Below the pieces are notes generated by a model, which saw nothing but the letters and a program-made list of their open reading frames with translations, was not told the origin of the DNA and searched no databases. 64,000 bases of DNA from Dirofilaria immitis (taxonomy: Eukaryota; Nematoda; Chromadorea; Rhabditida; Onchocercidae). The stretch's first letter is position 1. Every line of letters starts with the position of its first letter. Below are positions 13,166-25,564 of the stretch, piece after piece. The translations under genes and the position numbers were made by a program. The DNA is taken from positions 1,701,501 through 1,765,500 of the forward strand of contig JAKNDB010000098.1 in the NCBI GenBank assembly GCA_024305405.1. Direction: 5' to 3'.

Positions 13166-14024
13166 AAAATAAAAAATGTAGGAAGAAAAAAAATATTAAT
13201 TTAAAGAAAAACATAGAAATTAATGTTTATCTCTGATAATATCTGATGATAATACTGAAAAATCTGATTAATTCTTAATGATAATGATAATTTAAACGAT
13301 TTCATCTGTCAAAAATAAAAACGATTCATGAAATGATTAATTTAAATCGTATAATAAAGTATCGAAACATATCATACTATTACTGATTGGAAGAATGCTG
13401 CCGACGACGACAGTTGCCCGATCGCTTATCAATCAATCGTATCTGTGTCAATTTTGCTTCAATTTTGAAACAAACTAATTTAATTTCAAAAAAAAAAAAA
13501 TTTTTTTCATCTTATAATCATTAGTTTAAAGATAACAATATTTGCTAATTAATTATCATATAATATACTAATATAATTATTCTAATTTTTTTCTAAAATT
13601 AACAAATTAATGAGAGAATAAGAAATAAATTAATTTTATTTAATAAAATTAATATGAATAATTAATTAATTATTGATGGAGAAATTGATATTGAAAATAT
13701 CATGATAATAGTACTAACAATAATTATATTAATAATAAATGATAACGATAAATATGAAAAAAATAATTAAACATATCTATAATATATGATAATGCGAAGA
13801 ATTAACTTAAAAATCAATCATAAATAATAAATATCAATATTTATCATTAATAAAATGATGTAATACTGATAAAAATATGATAGCAATCATAGATCATACA
13901 ATCTCATTAATTTAATAATTTTTTTTATAAAATAGTGACTTTGTGAAAATTTTCAATTCATAAATATCTTTTTGTATTTTTAATTTCAATTTTAATTTTT
14001 ATTTTGTCTTTTTAGGTTTTCCTT

Positions 14025-14332
14025 TCTTTATCATTATTATTATTATTATTATTGCTATTATTATCACTATTATTATTATCATTATTGCTATTACTATTAT
14101 TATTATTATCATTATTTTCATTATTACTATTATCAATGTTATCGTTATTATTATTATTATCATTATCATTATTATTAATATTATTCTTACTATTATTATC
14201 ATTGCTATTATTATTATCATTATTATTACCATTATTATTATTATTCATTATCACTATTATTACCAATTATCATTTTCACCGTTATTATTATTATTATCAT
14301 TATTATTATTATCATTATTATCAAATTTTATA
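14025..14332. repeat. (TTA)n/(TTATCA)n simple-sequence tract
   Basis: About 300 bp of ATTATTATTATCATTATT-type sequence. All overlapping open frames here are low-complexity (poly-Leu/Ser or poly-Asn) and are not supported as genes. Confidence 0.9.
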
Positions 14333-14514
14333 ATTTTTATCATTCTTTTCCTATCATTGTTGCTTATTAATCTTATCGAAATGTTATATAATGAAATTTA
14401 AACGATTGGAAATTTTAAAAATTTTCAATCGTAAATTTTGAAAATAGTATAAAGCATCGATCATAATTATTTCATTATTAATTATATTTTTTTAAGCTTC
14501 ATTTTATCTAGATT

Positions 14515-15010
14515 CTCTCAATTTTCTATTATATTTTCTCTAATATAGATCGATAAAAATTTAGTAACTGATTTAGTATCATTTCGGTAATGTATTTTTA
14601 TATCTAATTTGTACTAATTTATTCATGAATCTGAGAAAATTAATTACTTATTATTAATTATACGATTATTCTATACTATACCATATATAAATATTTTGTA
14701 AAATTTAGTAATTTAATTAGAGTTATTTCAGTAATATATTTTTATTAATTATATATTAATCTAATTTAATCTAATAATATTTCATTTATTTAATACGTTA
14801 TTAAGTTATAACTAATTAATTTCGCATCAATTATATATTTATTCTATACTATATTTGAATATATATATATTTATAAAATTTATAAATTCAATTCGAGTTA
14901 TTTCAGTAATGAATTTTTATATCTAATTTAATTGATAGTATTTATATATTCTGAAAAGTATAATTAATGACTGATTAATTATATATTTATCTATACTATG
15001 CTCTATACAA
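14515..15010. repeat. Diverged ~150-bp tandem repeat, about 4 copies
   Basis: Recurring elements are TTTCGGTAATGTATTTTTAT or TTTCAGTAATRNATTTTTAT, then TCTAATTT and TATTCTATACTAT, at roughly 14583, 14727 and 14903 with a final partial copy. A local GC-rich patch with GCGATAGCGATAGCGACAGC follows at 15107-15180. Confidence 0.6.
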
Positions 15011-16139
15011 GCATTTATAGAAATATGAATGCTATACGAATAGAATTGAATTATTCATTGGGAATTAGAATTTATAGCAGTAAGTAGAGAATCTTTCCTT
15101 CTTTTGCGATAGCGATAGCGACAGCAATATAGAGATAGCGTTAGTGATCGCATCGTTTGACGAATTTAATCGCATCGATCAAATTGAAAATGGGCTAGAC
15201 TGATTTTGTTGGCATAATTTGAGAAATTTTACACAATTAACCAACAATTATATATCATATTTTGCTTCACAATATATAATAAAAGAATATTTGATAAAGC
15301 GACTTTTGAATATTTGAACTTTAACCTTTAAATTTGATTAATTCAAGAATTATATATATATATATACAAAACTAAGAATAAAAAATAAATGAAACATGAA
15401 TTTATAGCATGTTTTTTAATTATCAAATTTGTTTATTTAACTTTATCATCAAATGAATTACTAAATGATAATCAAAAAATGATAATTGATTATAAGTGAT
15501 AATCAATTAATAGATTAAGAATAAAGTATGCATAAATAAGCAAAAGAAATGAATCATTTTATTCATAAGATTAAAGGTTAAATTTGTCTCGAAGAAAATG
15601 TCATAGGAAGCAGCCGAATTCTTTCATTGATTAACTTAATCTTTCGAGAAATCTTTGTACTTCAATCGGAACAATATTCATTTTTGCTCGAGAAACACGA
15701 CAATTATCAATTTACCAGACTGATAAACAAAAAAAAAAAAAAGTTGTGATTAATTATTTTAAACGCATCGATTGAAATGATAATAATTGATAAAAGTTTT
15801 TAAAAAACTTTTCAAAATTTTATTCGTAAATATTTCAAAATTAAATTTTACATTTTTATACAAATAATAAAATAATTAATTTTTAATGAAAGATTGAAAA
15901 ATGAAAAAGTAATTTAGCAAATTTCTATTAAATTATTTAAAAAGTCAAAGGAAAAAGACTTTTTAACATTCAATTTTATAAAAAAAAAAAAAAAGTTGGA
16001 AACGATAAGTTAGAAAATGATAAAATTTCATTGAAAATATACTGATATGATATATAAATAAAGAAAAAGTTTCTTATTTTCGAAAAGGTTTAATTAATTT
16101 TGAGATAGGAAAAATTTTTATAAATTGATTTATTCATTT

Positions 16140-16415
16140 ATTTTAATATAGATTATCACTTAAATGATACAATTATTTAGTTGATAATCGTTGAATAGAT
16201 AGATTATCATTTAAATGATACAAATGATTAATTTATAATCATTGAATAGATTATCATTTAAATAATACAATTAATTAATTAATAACCATTAAATAAATAG
16301 AATATAATTCAAATGCTACAATTAATTAATTTATAATCATTGAAAAGATCAATGATAGACTATCATTTAAGTGATGCAATTAATCAATTCATAATCATTA
16401 AATAAGAATTAATTC
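16140..16415. repeat. ~60-bp tandem repeat, about 5 copies
   Basis: Units resemble AGATTATCATTTAAATGATA followed by CAATTAATTAATTNATAATC and ATTGAATAGAT. The inner ATCATTTAAATGAT is itself palindromic. Confidence 0.75.
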
Positions 16416-16734
16416 ATATAAAAATTAAATTTTGAATTAATTTTTAAAATCGTCGAAAAGAGAAAAATTAGAAATGAAATGGATAATAGACAATGCAAGA
16501 ATTTTATTTATTACCTGAATTATTTATCTATAATTAATTAATCAATTAATTACTAATTATCTATCATAATATACTAATCATTGATAATGCTCTGATATAA
16601 ATGATAATTTGTTTTATTTATAAAATCTTAAAAAAATGATTGAAAATTTGAAGAAGGAATAGTGTGAATATTAAAATTGGAACGAATAAAGATGAAATTA
16701 ATTCATTTTTAATCCATTGATCAAAAGATTTATC

Positions 16735-17045
16735 GCAAGCGAATGATCATTTTGGTCATTCTTCGATTATATCAGGAAAAATCGGTCAAGAAGAGCAATC
16801 ATTTCTATGCCACATTAATAAGAAACAGATCAAAAATAGTAGTTATTCTCGAACGGTCATTTCTTTGCCACATCAATAAGAAACAAATCAAAAATAGTAG
16901 TTGTTCTCGAACGATCATTCTCGAGCGGTCAATAAAAGTGATTATTCTTTAATTATATTAGGAAAAATCGGTCAGGAAGAGCAATCATTTCTGTGATATA
17001 TTAATAAGAAACAAGTGAAAAATATTAGCCGTTCTTTAAATTATA
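16735..17045. repeat. Imperfect ~75-bp repeat, about 4 copies
   Basis: Shared words are GAAGAGCAATCATTTCT, CACATTAATAAGAAACA and AAAAATAGTAGTTNTTCTCG. Copies begin near 16785, 16855 and 16975. The open frame of 69 codons inside is repeat-driven. Confidence 0.7.
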
Positions 17046-17569
17046 TATTAAAAAAGATAATCAAAGAGTGGATTATTTTGATATTATATTTAAAAAAAAT
17101 GATCAAGTGAAGTATCATCATCATATCATTATCAGTATATGCATTGCTAGTCGAATATGCAAATACATAATGATAAATTTAAAGATCATTCTAAAAATTT
17201 GCAATTTATTATCTCAGACTTATTTATCACAGTTAATAATTTTTATCATTATTAAATGAAATTGTAATGATAAAATCAATACCAAATAAATTTAGTATTA
17301 AAGAAAATAGAAATAAATTTTAAATATTTTTCTAAGTATAATATTTAAATATTAGCAAATTGAATAAATAAAATAATTAATATTAAATTTGTCAAATTTC
17401 TTTTGATTTAATAAAATTTCATACAACTTACGATAAAATTTATATATTATTAATTTAAAATTAATTTCTTTTATTATTTATTTTATTTAATAATTACAAA
17501 AATATATGTTTAGAATTTTCATTAAATTTAGTCAAAATGTTATTCACCTAATTTTCCAAATATTAATTA

Positions 17570-17965
17570 ATTAACAGTGATAATAATAATAATATTAATT
17601 AACAGTCATAATAATAATAATAATATTAATTAATTAACAGTAATAATAATAATAATAACATTAATTAATTAGTTGGTATTAATTAACAGTAATAATAATA
17701 ATAACAATATTAATTAATTAACAGTAATAATAACAATATTAATTAATTAACAGTAATAATAATAATCACATTAAATAATTAGCAGTAATAATAAAAATAA
17801 TATCAATTAATTAGCAGTAATAATAATACTAATTAATTGACAGTAATAATAATAATAATAATAATAATATTAATTAATTAACAGCAATAATAATAATAAT
17901 ATTAATTAATTAACAGTAATAATAATAATAATAATAATAATTAATTAACTGTAATAATAATAATA
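17570..17965. repeat. (TAA)n plus TTAATTAATTAACAG minisatellite
   Basis: About twelve units, each composed of ATTAATTAATTAACAG followed by a variable number of TAA triplets. Unit length varies with the TAA count. Confidence 0.85.
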
Positions 17966-18399
17966 ATAGACATTATATTCTAATGCTATAAAATTTTAAT
18001 ACTAAATACTTTCCTTTGATAACAATATTTTAAAATCAAATTACTTTAGTATCGAAATAGGAATTGAAGCATTGAAATAAAATTGAATAACTGATAATTA
18101 ATTATTGCCAATAGAATTTTTTAAAGTTTTAATATTATTAAAAATTCTCGGAAAAAATCAAAAAATATGAAATTTGTTTGAACTTTTTTGTCAATGTCGA
18201 TAATAATAACAATAAACTTTTGAAAAATGTTATTTAAATAAAAAATACTTTAAATTAAATTTAATTATAAATTTTCATTTCAATACTTTACATTAATGAT
18301 TAATACCTGGTTAATACCTGGACATATGCTTAATTAAATTTGATAACAAGATTATAATATTAATGTTTTTTTAAGAAAGGAATTCTATTCTGCTGATAA

Positions 18400-18775
18400 G
18401 TTTAACTATAAAAAATGTGAATTGAATGTAACCAAAAAGAGCAATTGAAGAATTGAAGAAAAAGTATTCGAGAATGGACACTATTCGAGAGTTTCTTGCA
18501 AGCATTGCATATATGAAATCTGAATAAGATAAAAAGAGGAATTGAAGTATTGATCATAAATAATCGAGAATGGATATTAATCAAGAGTTCATTCCAAGCA
18601 TTAAATATACAAATTGCAAGTGAAATCAAAAAACCAATCCATCGAAAAATTGAAGAAAAATATTCGAGAATGGATATTATTTAAGATTTCCTTTCAGGTA
18701 TGCTAAATATACAATGTTAGCAAAATCAATACGAATAATCGATGAAAAATATTCGAGAATGGGCAAACTGTTCGA
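18400..18775. repeat. ~105-bp tandem repeat, about 4 copies
   Basis: Repeated element ATTGAAGAAAAAGTATTCGA then GAATGGAYAYTATTC and AAGCATTGCATATA. Copies start near 18447, 18550, 18648 and 18745. The reverse-strand open frame across it is repeat-driven. Confidence 0.75.
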
Positions 18776-19464
18776 TACGCTTTTCGGATCAAATAATTTC
18801 AACTATTGCAATACACAATTTCTGATTTAATGCAAGTTGACAAATTGAAGGACGATGACCATGACATGGAAATATGGATAATTGTGATAATAATAATTGT
18901 TTGCAACTATAAATGTTATCAATTTACTGATAAACAATTTGTTCATCTCATCAATTCATTCATTATCTTATTGGTTCATCTAATTCTTATCAAAAGATTT
19001 TTTAAATAAATAAAATTTCATTTAATTTAAAATTTACAATTCTTTTTATTTATATTTATTATTGCATTTCCAATTTTGATAACTTTTAATTGGAAATGAA
19101 ATATATTGATTTGATTTATTCATTTCCTATTTCATTTTCAATATTTCAATAGTTGATTCTATTTAATTAGAATTTTTTACAATAATACTTGCTGATAAAA
19201 TATAATATCATTAAAATGCTAGATGAGAAAGGATGAAAAAAGTTGGTGTATTAATGAAAAAAATTAAAAATATTCTATGATCAATTAGATGTAGTCTAAT
19301 CAATTTTAGAAATTAGTAACCTAAAATTCAAAAATTAAAAACCTAAATTATTCTTATTAAATTTTCAAAAAAAAATATTTTCTATTATAACAATAATTTA
19401 ATGAAAAAAAAAAATATCTTTCGCAACTGTACATCTACTTCCTCTCATAAATCGTTTGTTCGTT

Positions 19465-19900
19465 TTATCAATTATTTGATTAACAAATTCCATTTATTCA
19501 TTTCCAATTTCAATAGTCCCTGGCTTGGAAAGAATAATTTAAAATTCATTCATTTAATTTATTCATTATCAAATTTTATTTATTCATTTCCAATTTCAAT
19601 AGTCCTTCTTTTGAAAAGAATAATTCAAATTGTATCCATTTCATTTATTCAGTTCCAATTTCAATAGTTTCTAATTTAGAGTGAAAAATTTAAATTGTAC
19701 CCATTCATTTCAATTTTAATAGCTTCTAATTTAGAATAAAAAATTCAAATTTTATCCATTTCATTTATTCATTTCCAATTTTAATAGCTTCTAATTTGGA
19801 AAGAACAATTCAAATTGCATCTATTTGATTTATTCATTTCCAATTTCAATAGTTTCTAATTTAGAATGAAAAATTCAAATTTTATCCATTTGATTTATTA
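19465..19900. repeat. ~75-bp tandem repeat, about 6 copies
   Basis: Core CATTTATTCATTTCCAATTT followed by CAATAGTTTCTAATTTAGA and AAAATTCAAATTNTATCC. Six copies in tandem, 80-95% alike by eye. Confidence 0.8.
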
Positions 19901-21017
19901 TGATAGACGAATACTTATCAAATCTTTCTGATAACAAAAATATGTTATCATTTAAAATAATATTAAACAAAGAATTGAAAAAGGATAAAATGAAAATAAA
20001 AAAAAAATTAATAAAATATTCTCAAATCGATCAAAATGAATTAATTAATAAAATAAACTTAGGTTTGTATTAAATTTTTGCATTGAAAAAAAAAGAAAAA
20101 TTATATACTAATATTATGGCAAAAAAAGGCAATGGAAAAAGTTTATTTTTTTTTATTTCCGTTTTTCAATTCAATTCATTTTCACTTCGTTTCCTAAAAA
20201 CTTTTTAAAAATTTAACAATTAGTATTTGACGAATGGAAAAATGTTAAATAATAATGGCATAATCGATAATACAACAAATTATTTTTATTTTTTATTTTT
20301 TTTTCATTCATTCATTCATTCATTCACTCATTCATTCTCGATTATTCTCGAATAAATTTCGAAAAAACTTTTCATTTTCTTGTAAAATTTGCTAAACATT
20401 TTCAAATTATAAGAATAAAAAAAACTTTTACTTATATATATATGTGAAATTATTGCTATTATCAATTATTTTAGAAGTATTTGCTTAATTAAAAATTTGA
20501 AATATTTTTGTTGATTATCAATCAATAATTTGATAAAAATTTGAAATACTTTTGATGATCATCAATTCATATTAATGCATTAATAATGCTGTTCGATTAA
20601 TTTTTATCATCGAATTTTTATCATTATTTGCATTATTAATCATATCATATATAAATTAAAATTTGAAAATTTTATTAATTTAAATAAATAATTTTAATTG
20701 ATAATTTTGTTAAATTATATGAATTAATTGAGGCAAATTTTGAGAAAAAATTAAATTATAAAATAATTTATTCAATTATAAATTATCCATTTACAATTAT
20801 TTATTTAACTTCCATAATTGATTCATTTCGTTTTTTTTTGCTATTCTTATCAATCTTATCAGTCATTTATGCATATATTCATATGATAATACTTTATTAA
20901 TATATCTATCTATTCATACACCATTTATTCATAAATTTATTTATAATATTCGCATATTTTTTGTGCATTTTTTATTTGCATATATATTATTTTAAGTTTA
21001 AATTTATTTGCATATAT

Positions 21018-21312
21018 ATTTATTGTATTTGTACATCTATTACATTATGCTTATTTGCAAACATATATTTATTGTATTTGCATATCTATTACTATACACT
21101 TATTTGCATATGTAATTATTGTATTTGTACATCTATTACATTATGCTTATTTGCATACATATATTTATTGTATTTGCATATCTATTACTATACACTTATT
21201 TGCATATGTAATTATTGTATTTGTACATCTATTACATTATGCTTACTTGCATACATATATTTATTGTATTTGCATATCTATTACTATACACTTATTTGCA
21301 TATGTAATAACT
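21018..21312. repeat. 93-bp tandem repeat, 3 copies
   Basis: TATTGTATTTGTACATCTAT recurs every 93 bp from about 21022, with internal sub-repeats of ~46 bp (TTGTATTTGCATATCTATTA). As 93 is divisible by 3, two frames stay open and read as Tyr/Cys/His-rich periodic peptides, which I do not accept as proteins. Confidence 0.9.
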
Positions 21313-22196
21313 GTTATGCTAATTATAAGAAATAATTTATAAATTATATCAAAAAATTCTTAACACTAAGACTATCAGTTTCGTCCATTTTATTTTAAAC
21401 TAATCATAATGTGAATTATAACTATAATATATTATCAAAAATGATAAATTAAAAATCGAATAATTATATAATTCGATAACTTTTATTGCTATTTCTATTT
21501 AATGCAAAATATATTTAATTATTTTAAATGATTTATATGCAACATTTTATCATATCATAGGTTTGAGAATTGTCGATTTATTTGATAAGATTTTTTTTCC
21601 TTTCAACATTCTACAAAATGCACTAAAATTGATTTCTCGTCTTTCTCGATCACTAAATTTTTTTTTTTATAATAGCAATAATTTATCAAGCAAACATCTC
21701 TTGTAAACAATATCACATAAATTAAAAATATTATCATTTGCTGCTGCTCATTTAATTCTAATCTCTTTTTATCGTTTTTTTGCATAAATTAATTTTGATA
21801 TTATTGAAATTGTAATCTAAAATTTTACATATAAAAATGATAAATGATTGTGGTGATAATAATATTTGATTATAATTTTTGTTACGAAATTTTTTAACAT
21901 TTAAATTTCGTAATAAACTGATTTTATCTTTTTGGATAAATTAATAAAATTTTTAATATTTTAAAATAATATTATTGGCATACTGTAGGAATTATTAAAA
22001 TAAAAGGAATAATTTCTTTTTCTTTTTTCTCTGTTTGTTTAATTATTAATTGTTATATTTTGTAGTTTGTTAAAAAACTTTTCTTACATTCAATTTGATC
22101 AATCATATAATTCGATTAAGTTGTAATAGTTATGCAATCGATTGCTATTTTTCGTTTTTTCCTATCAATTTCCTTTATTTTTTTTCTCATTTATAT

Positions 22197-22290
22197 AACT
22201 GATTTTTGTTTTTCAAAAGAAAAATAAAAATCAGTTATCAGTTTCAAAAAAATTAATAATCAATAACTATTGATTAGTTATTGATTTTTT
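22197..22290. repeat. Two adjacent inverted repeats (hairpins)
   Basis: The first, 22197-22236, has 18-bp arms beginning AACTGATTTTTG and ending CAAAAATCAGTT-like, one mismatch, around an AAAA loop. The second, about 22259-22285, has perfect 10-bp arms ATCAATAACT/AGTTATTGAT around a 7-base loop. No terminal element or gene is associated. Confidence 0.7.
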
Positions 22291-22589
22291 TCGTTTTATA
22301 AATATGTAAAAAAATTTTGCAATTTTTACTTAAAATTTATTTTAAAAATTAAAAATTATTAAAGAAAAATTTTATCAAAAATTATAAGAAAAATATATGT
22401 ATTTAAAAAAAAATTAAATAGAAATTATTTTAATTTTTTATTTAAATTAATTTTTTCAATTCAATTCATTTCCATTTCAAATTAATGACTTAATAGTGGG
22501 AGAAATTGCAATTAATTTAATTATTGCAATAAAATTGAATACTTTTGGGGTTTTTTTAATTTTTATTAATTATATTCAAAAATTATAAT

Positions 22590-22705
22590 GCAATATAATA
22601 TTTGATTTGTATAAATTAAGTATTTGAATTGTATAAATTAAATATTTGTAAATATTCGAATTGTATAAATTAAATATTTGAATTCTATAAACTAAAAAGT
22701 TTTTT
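22590..22705. repeat. Short tandem repeat, ~24-bp unit
   Basis: Four copies of GAATTGTATAAATTAAATATTTG-like units with small length changes. Confidence 0.7.
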
Positions 22706-23439
22706 CATTTTTTCCTGTCAAATTTATTACAAACATTTGGTTTGTTAGTTTAACAAACATTTTCATTTGGTCTTTGCATTTATTTTGACGTCAACAAAAA
22801 TGATAAATAATCGATACTCTCGAATATGTTGTTCCATTGAAGGGAAAATGAGTATCGAATTTTATTTTTATTTTTACTTTTCTTTTGCGAAAAATTAAAA
22901 AAAAAACCGACCTTCTTAAATTTCAACAATTCTTTTTTCTTTTCTTTTTAAAATTTTATCATCGCATTTCGACATTTTCTTTTTGTTAAAGTAATGTACT
23001 ATTACATTATCGATAGAATTGTTAGGATTTTATGTTTTATTTTTAATTTCTGATATTAATTTTTAATCAATTTATTCTATTCTTTTCATTTAATTCAAAA
23101 TAAATAAGAATAATTTAATTATACTTTTAATTAATAATTATAATATTATCATTTTATTAACAAATATAATTTATCAATCTATTTGTTTACTATTTTATTC
23201 TGTTCCAAATTTAATCAATTCAAATTTATTATTTACTTTGAAAAAGGATAAATGATACCTTTCAATAATACGTCGTCATATGAAAAATTGAAAATTTTAT
23301 TTTAAATTTAAAAATTTTTTTTTCACTGCTAAACTTTCAATTATTATAATTATTTGATAGATGCGAGAAATTTTTATAATTTCCAATATTTTAGTGATTA
23401 AAAATTTTGCTAATTATTTTTTTGATTATTTTATCAATA

Positions 23440-23880
23440 GAGATAACATATATATATAAGCAGATAATATATGGAAATATTTTTGATTATTTTATCAATA
23501 ATTATAGATAATATAAACATATATTTTGATTACTTTATCAATAGAGATAATATATATATATATAAACAGATGATATATAGAAATATCTTTGATTATTTTT
23601 ATCAATAATTATAGATAATATAAAAATATTTTTGATTACTTTATCAATAGAGATAATATATATATAAATAAATAATATTTAGAAATATTTTTGATTACTT
23701 TTATCGATAATACTAGTATTATTTTATCAATAAATTAATTGAATATTTCATTTTATCAATAGAGATAAGACATATATAAACAGATAATGTATAAAAATAT
23801 TTTTGATTACTTTTATCGATAAGATAAGCATTATTTTATCAATAAATTAATTGAATATTTCATCTTTAATGATAATTTGA
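23440..23880. repeat. Degenerate ~60-bp tandem repeat
   Basis: Repeated TTTTTGATTACTTTATCAAT, AGAGATAATATATATA and AATTATAGATAATATA modules, about seven copies, interleaved with (TA)n. Confidence 0.7.
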
Positions 23881-24479
23881 ACAATTTTAAAATTATTAAA
23901 ATTTTTTAATTCAAATTATTTTTTTGCTTTTCCGTTTCTTTTTGTCTTAAATTTTTCATAGAAATATTTCAATCATTCCTAATAATAAATATTTGCTTAA
24001 AATTAAAATTAATCATTTCTTGATTGAATAGAAATAAATTATTGATAATTAGAAATGACATTTAGAATTTATTTATATTAAAGAGAACATTGAAATGAAA
24101 AGAGAATTGAAAATATATAAATGAAAAAAATAAAATAAAATAAAAATCGACTAAAAATCAACTTTTATGTAGCATTAAATTGAATTATTTATGCTTAGCA
24201 GAAAATCACTTATCATTGATTATTCTCCACATAATATTATAAATAGTAATATGATTAAATTTTACAAATTATAAAATGGCTGTTGGAAAGTTATTCCGAT
24301 TATAATCATCCTAAATGTTTATAGTTTGATTTATAATTTATAATAATAAAATTTAAATTTATTAATTGAAATACGAATTTCATAATTAAATTTGAAAATT
24401 TTTAAAATGAAATAAGATTTGATATTAATATTTATAATAAAAAATTATTTCGTTGAATTTTCAATTTCTTTTTTTTCCT

Positions 24480-25564
24480 TAATTTAAATTTTATAGAAAA
24501 TTTTATGGAAAATTTCGTATAATCGTTGCTTGTGCTGTTGGAAGTTTTGTTTTTGTTTTTTTTTTTTTTTTTTTTTTATCGCGAAATATACGACGCAAAG
24601 TAAACAAAATGACGGATAATAATTACTGTTGGTTGAAATAGTGTAGTAATTTGAGAGATATTAGAGATCGATAAGATTTGCGAAATAAGCCACGTTTAAG
24701 TAGTTAAAATGAGTGAATAGCAAAGCGGGATAGCTATATGCGAAGTGCGGCGATATAGTGATTGATAAGAATTGCGGAGGAAATGATAGCATGAGTTTTG
24801 ATTGATAGTGCTGCAATGATATGAGAGTAGATTGCTTATTGTGATAATCAATTAGATTTACGAATTATTTACGATTAATATTTTGTTTTAAAATTAACTT
24901 AGGCTTATTTATTCCTTAATGATTTGCTTCGTTTTTCTTTTTTCTTGTTTTTTTTCTTTGATTCACATATATTTATTTTATATTTTGCTTTTCTAATTTA
25001 CCCTATTTTATATATTATTTTTACTTATTAACTTCTCTATTTATTTTAATTATATTTATATATTTGATTATTTAAATGTGTTTTAGTTAATTTTAAGTTA
25101 ATTTAAATTTCAGCATAAAAAAAGCTAATTTTATAATTTAGTCGAATTAATTTCCATCAAATCGTTAACATTTTAATATATTAAAATTATATGAGATATT
25201 AAAAATTAAAAAGTTAGGCAATGAAATAAATCAATGATTCAAATTAATCATCAATTGATTATTTTGCAAATAAAAACAATTAATCGTCATCAATACTTTT
25301 AATAGCATTTCGTGTCAGATGAATTAGTTATCGCTGTCACTATCATTATTTATTATTTTCAAATAAATCGCTATATTTAAATAAACGAAATAATTTGCAA
25401 TTTCTTTTCGAATTTTGCTAATTGGATATGATTATTATTGGCTTCAGACATTTAGCACATTATCTTCTGTTGTCTTTTTTCCCGATGTTCAATTAATCTT
25501 AAACAATCCACATCTTTCATCATCATATTATCATATCCATACGAACAATTCACGTTTATTTTGA
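24480..25564 (+). other. Region upstream of the phospholipase D gene
   Basis: A T-tract at ~24558-24577 is followed by ~280 bp (24578-24860) noticeably richer in G and C than the surrounding sequence (GCGAAGTGCGGCGATATAGT and similar), which could be a promoter or an untranslated exon. I see no open frame of note. The remainder up to the ATG is AT-rich. Confidence 0.4.

Noticed and set aside
13999..14333. Three low-complexity open frames
   Set aside because: They lie wholly in the (TTA)n tract.
20961..21342. Tyr/Cys/His-rich periodic open frames of 95 and 124 codons
   Set aside because: Period of 31 residues equals the 93-bp DNA repeat; two frames are open simultaneously and no domain is recognisable.
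1..24480. Transposon-derived block
   Set aside because: I looked for transposase, integrase or reverse-transcriptase motifs and long terminal or inverted repeats with target duplications and saw none, though strongly decayed copies cannot be excluded by eye.
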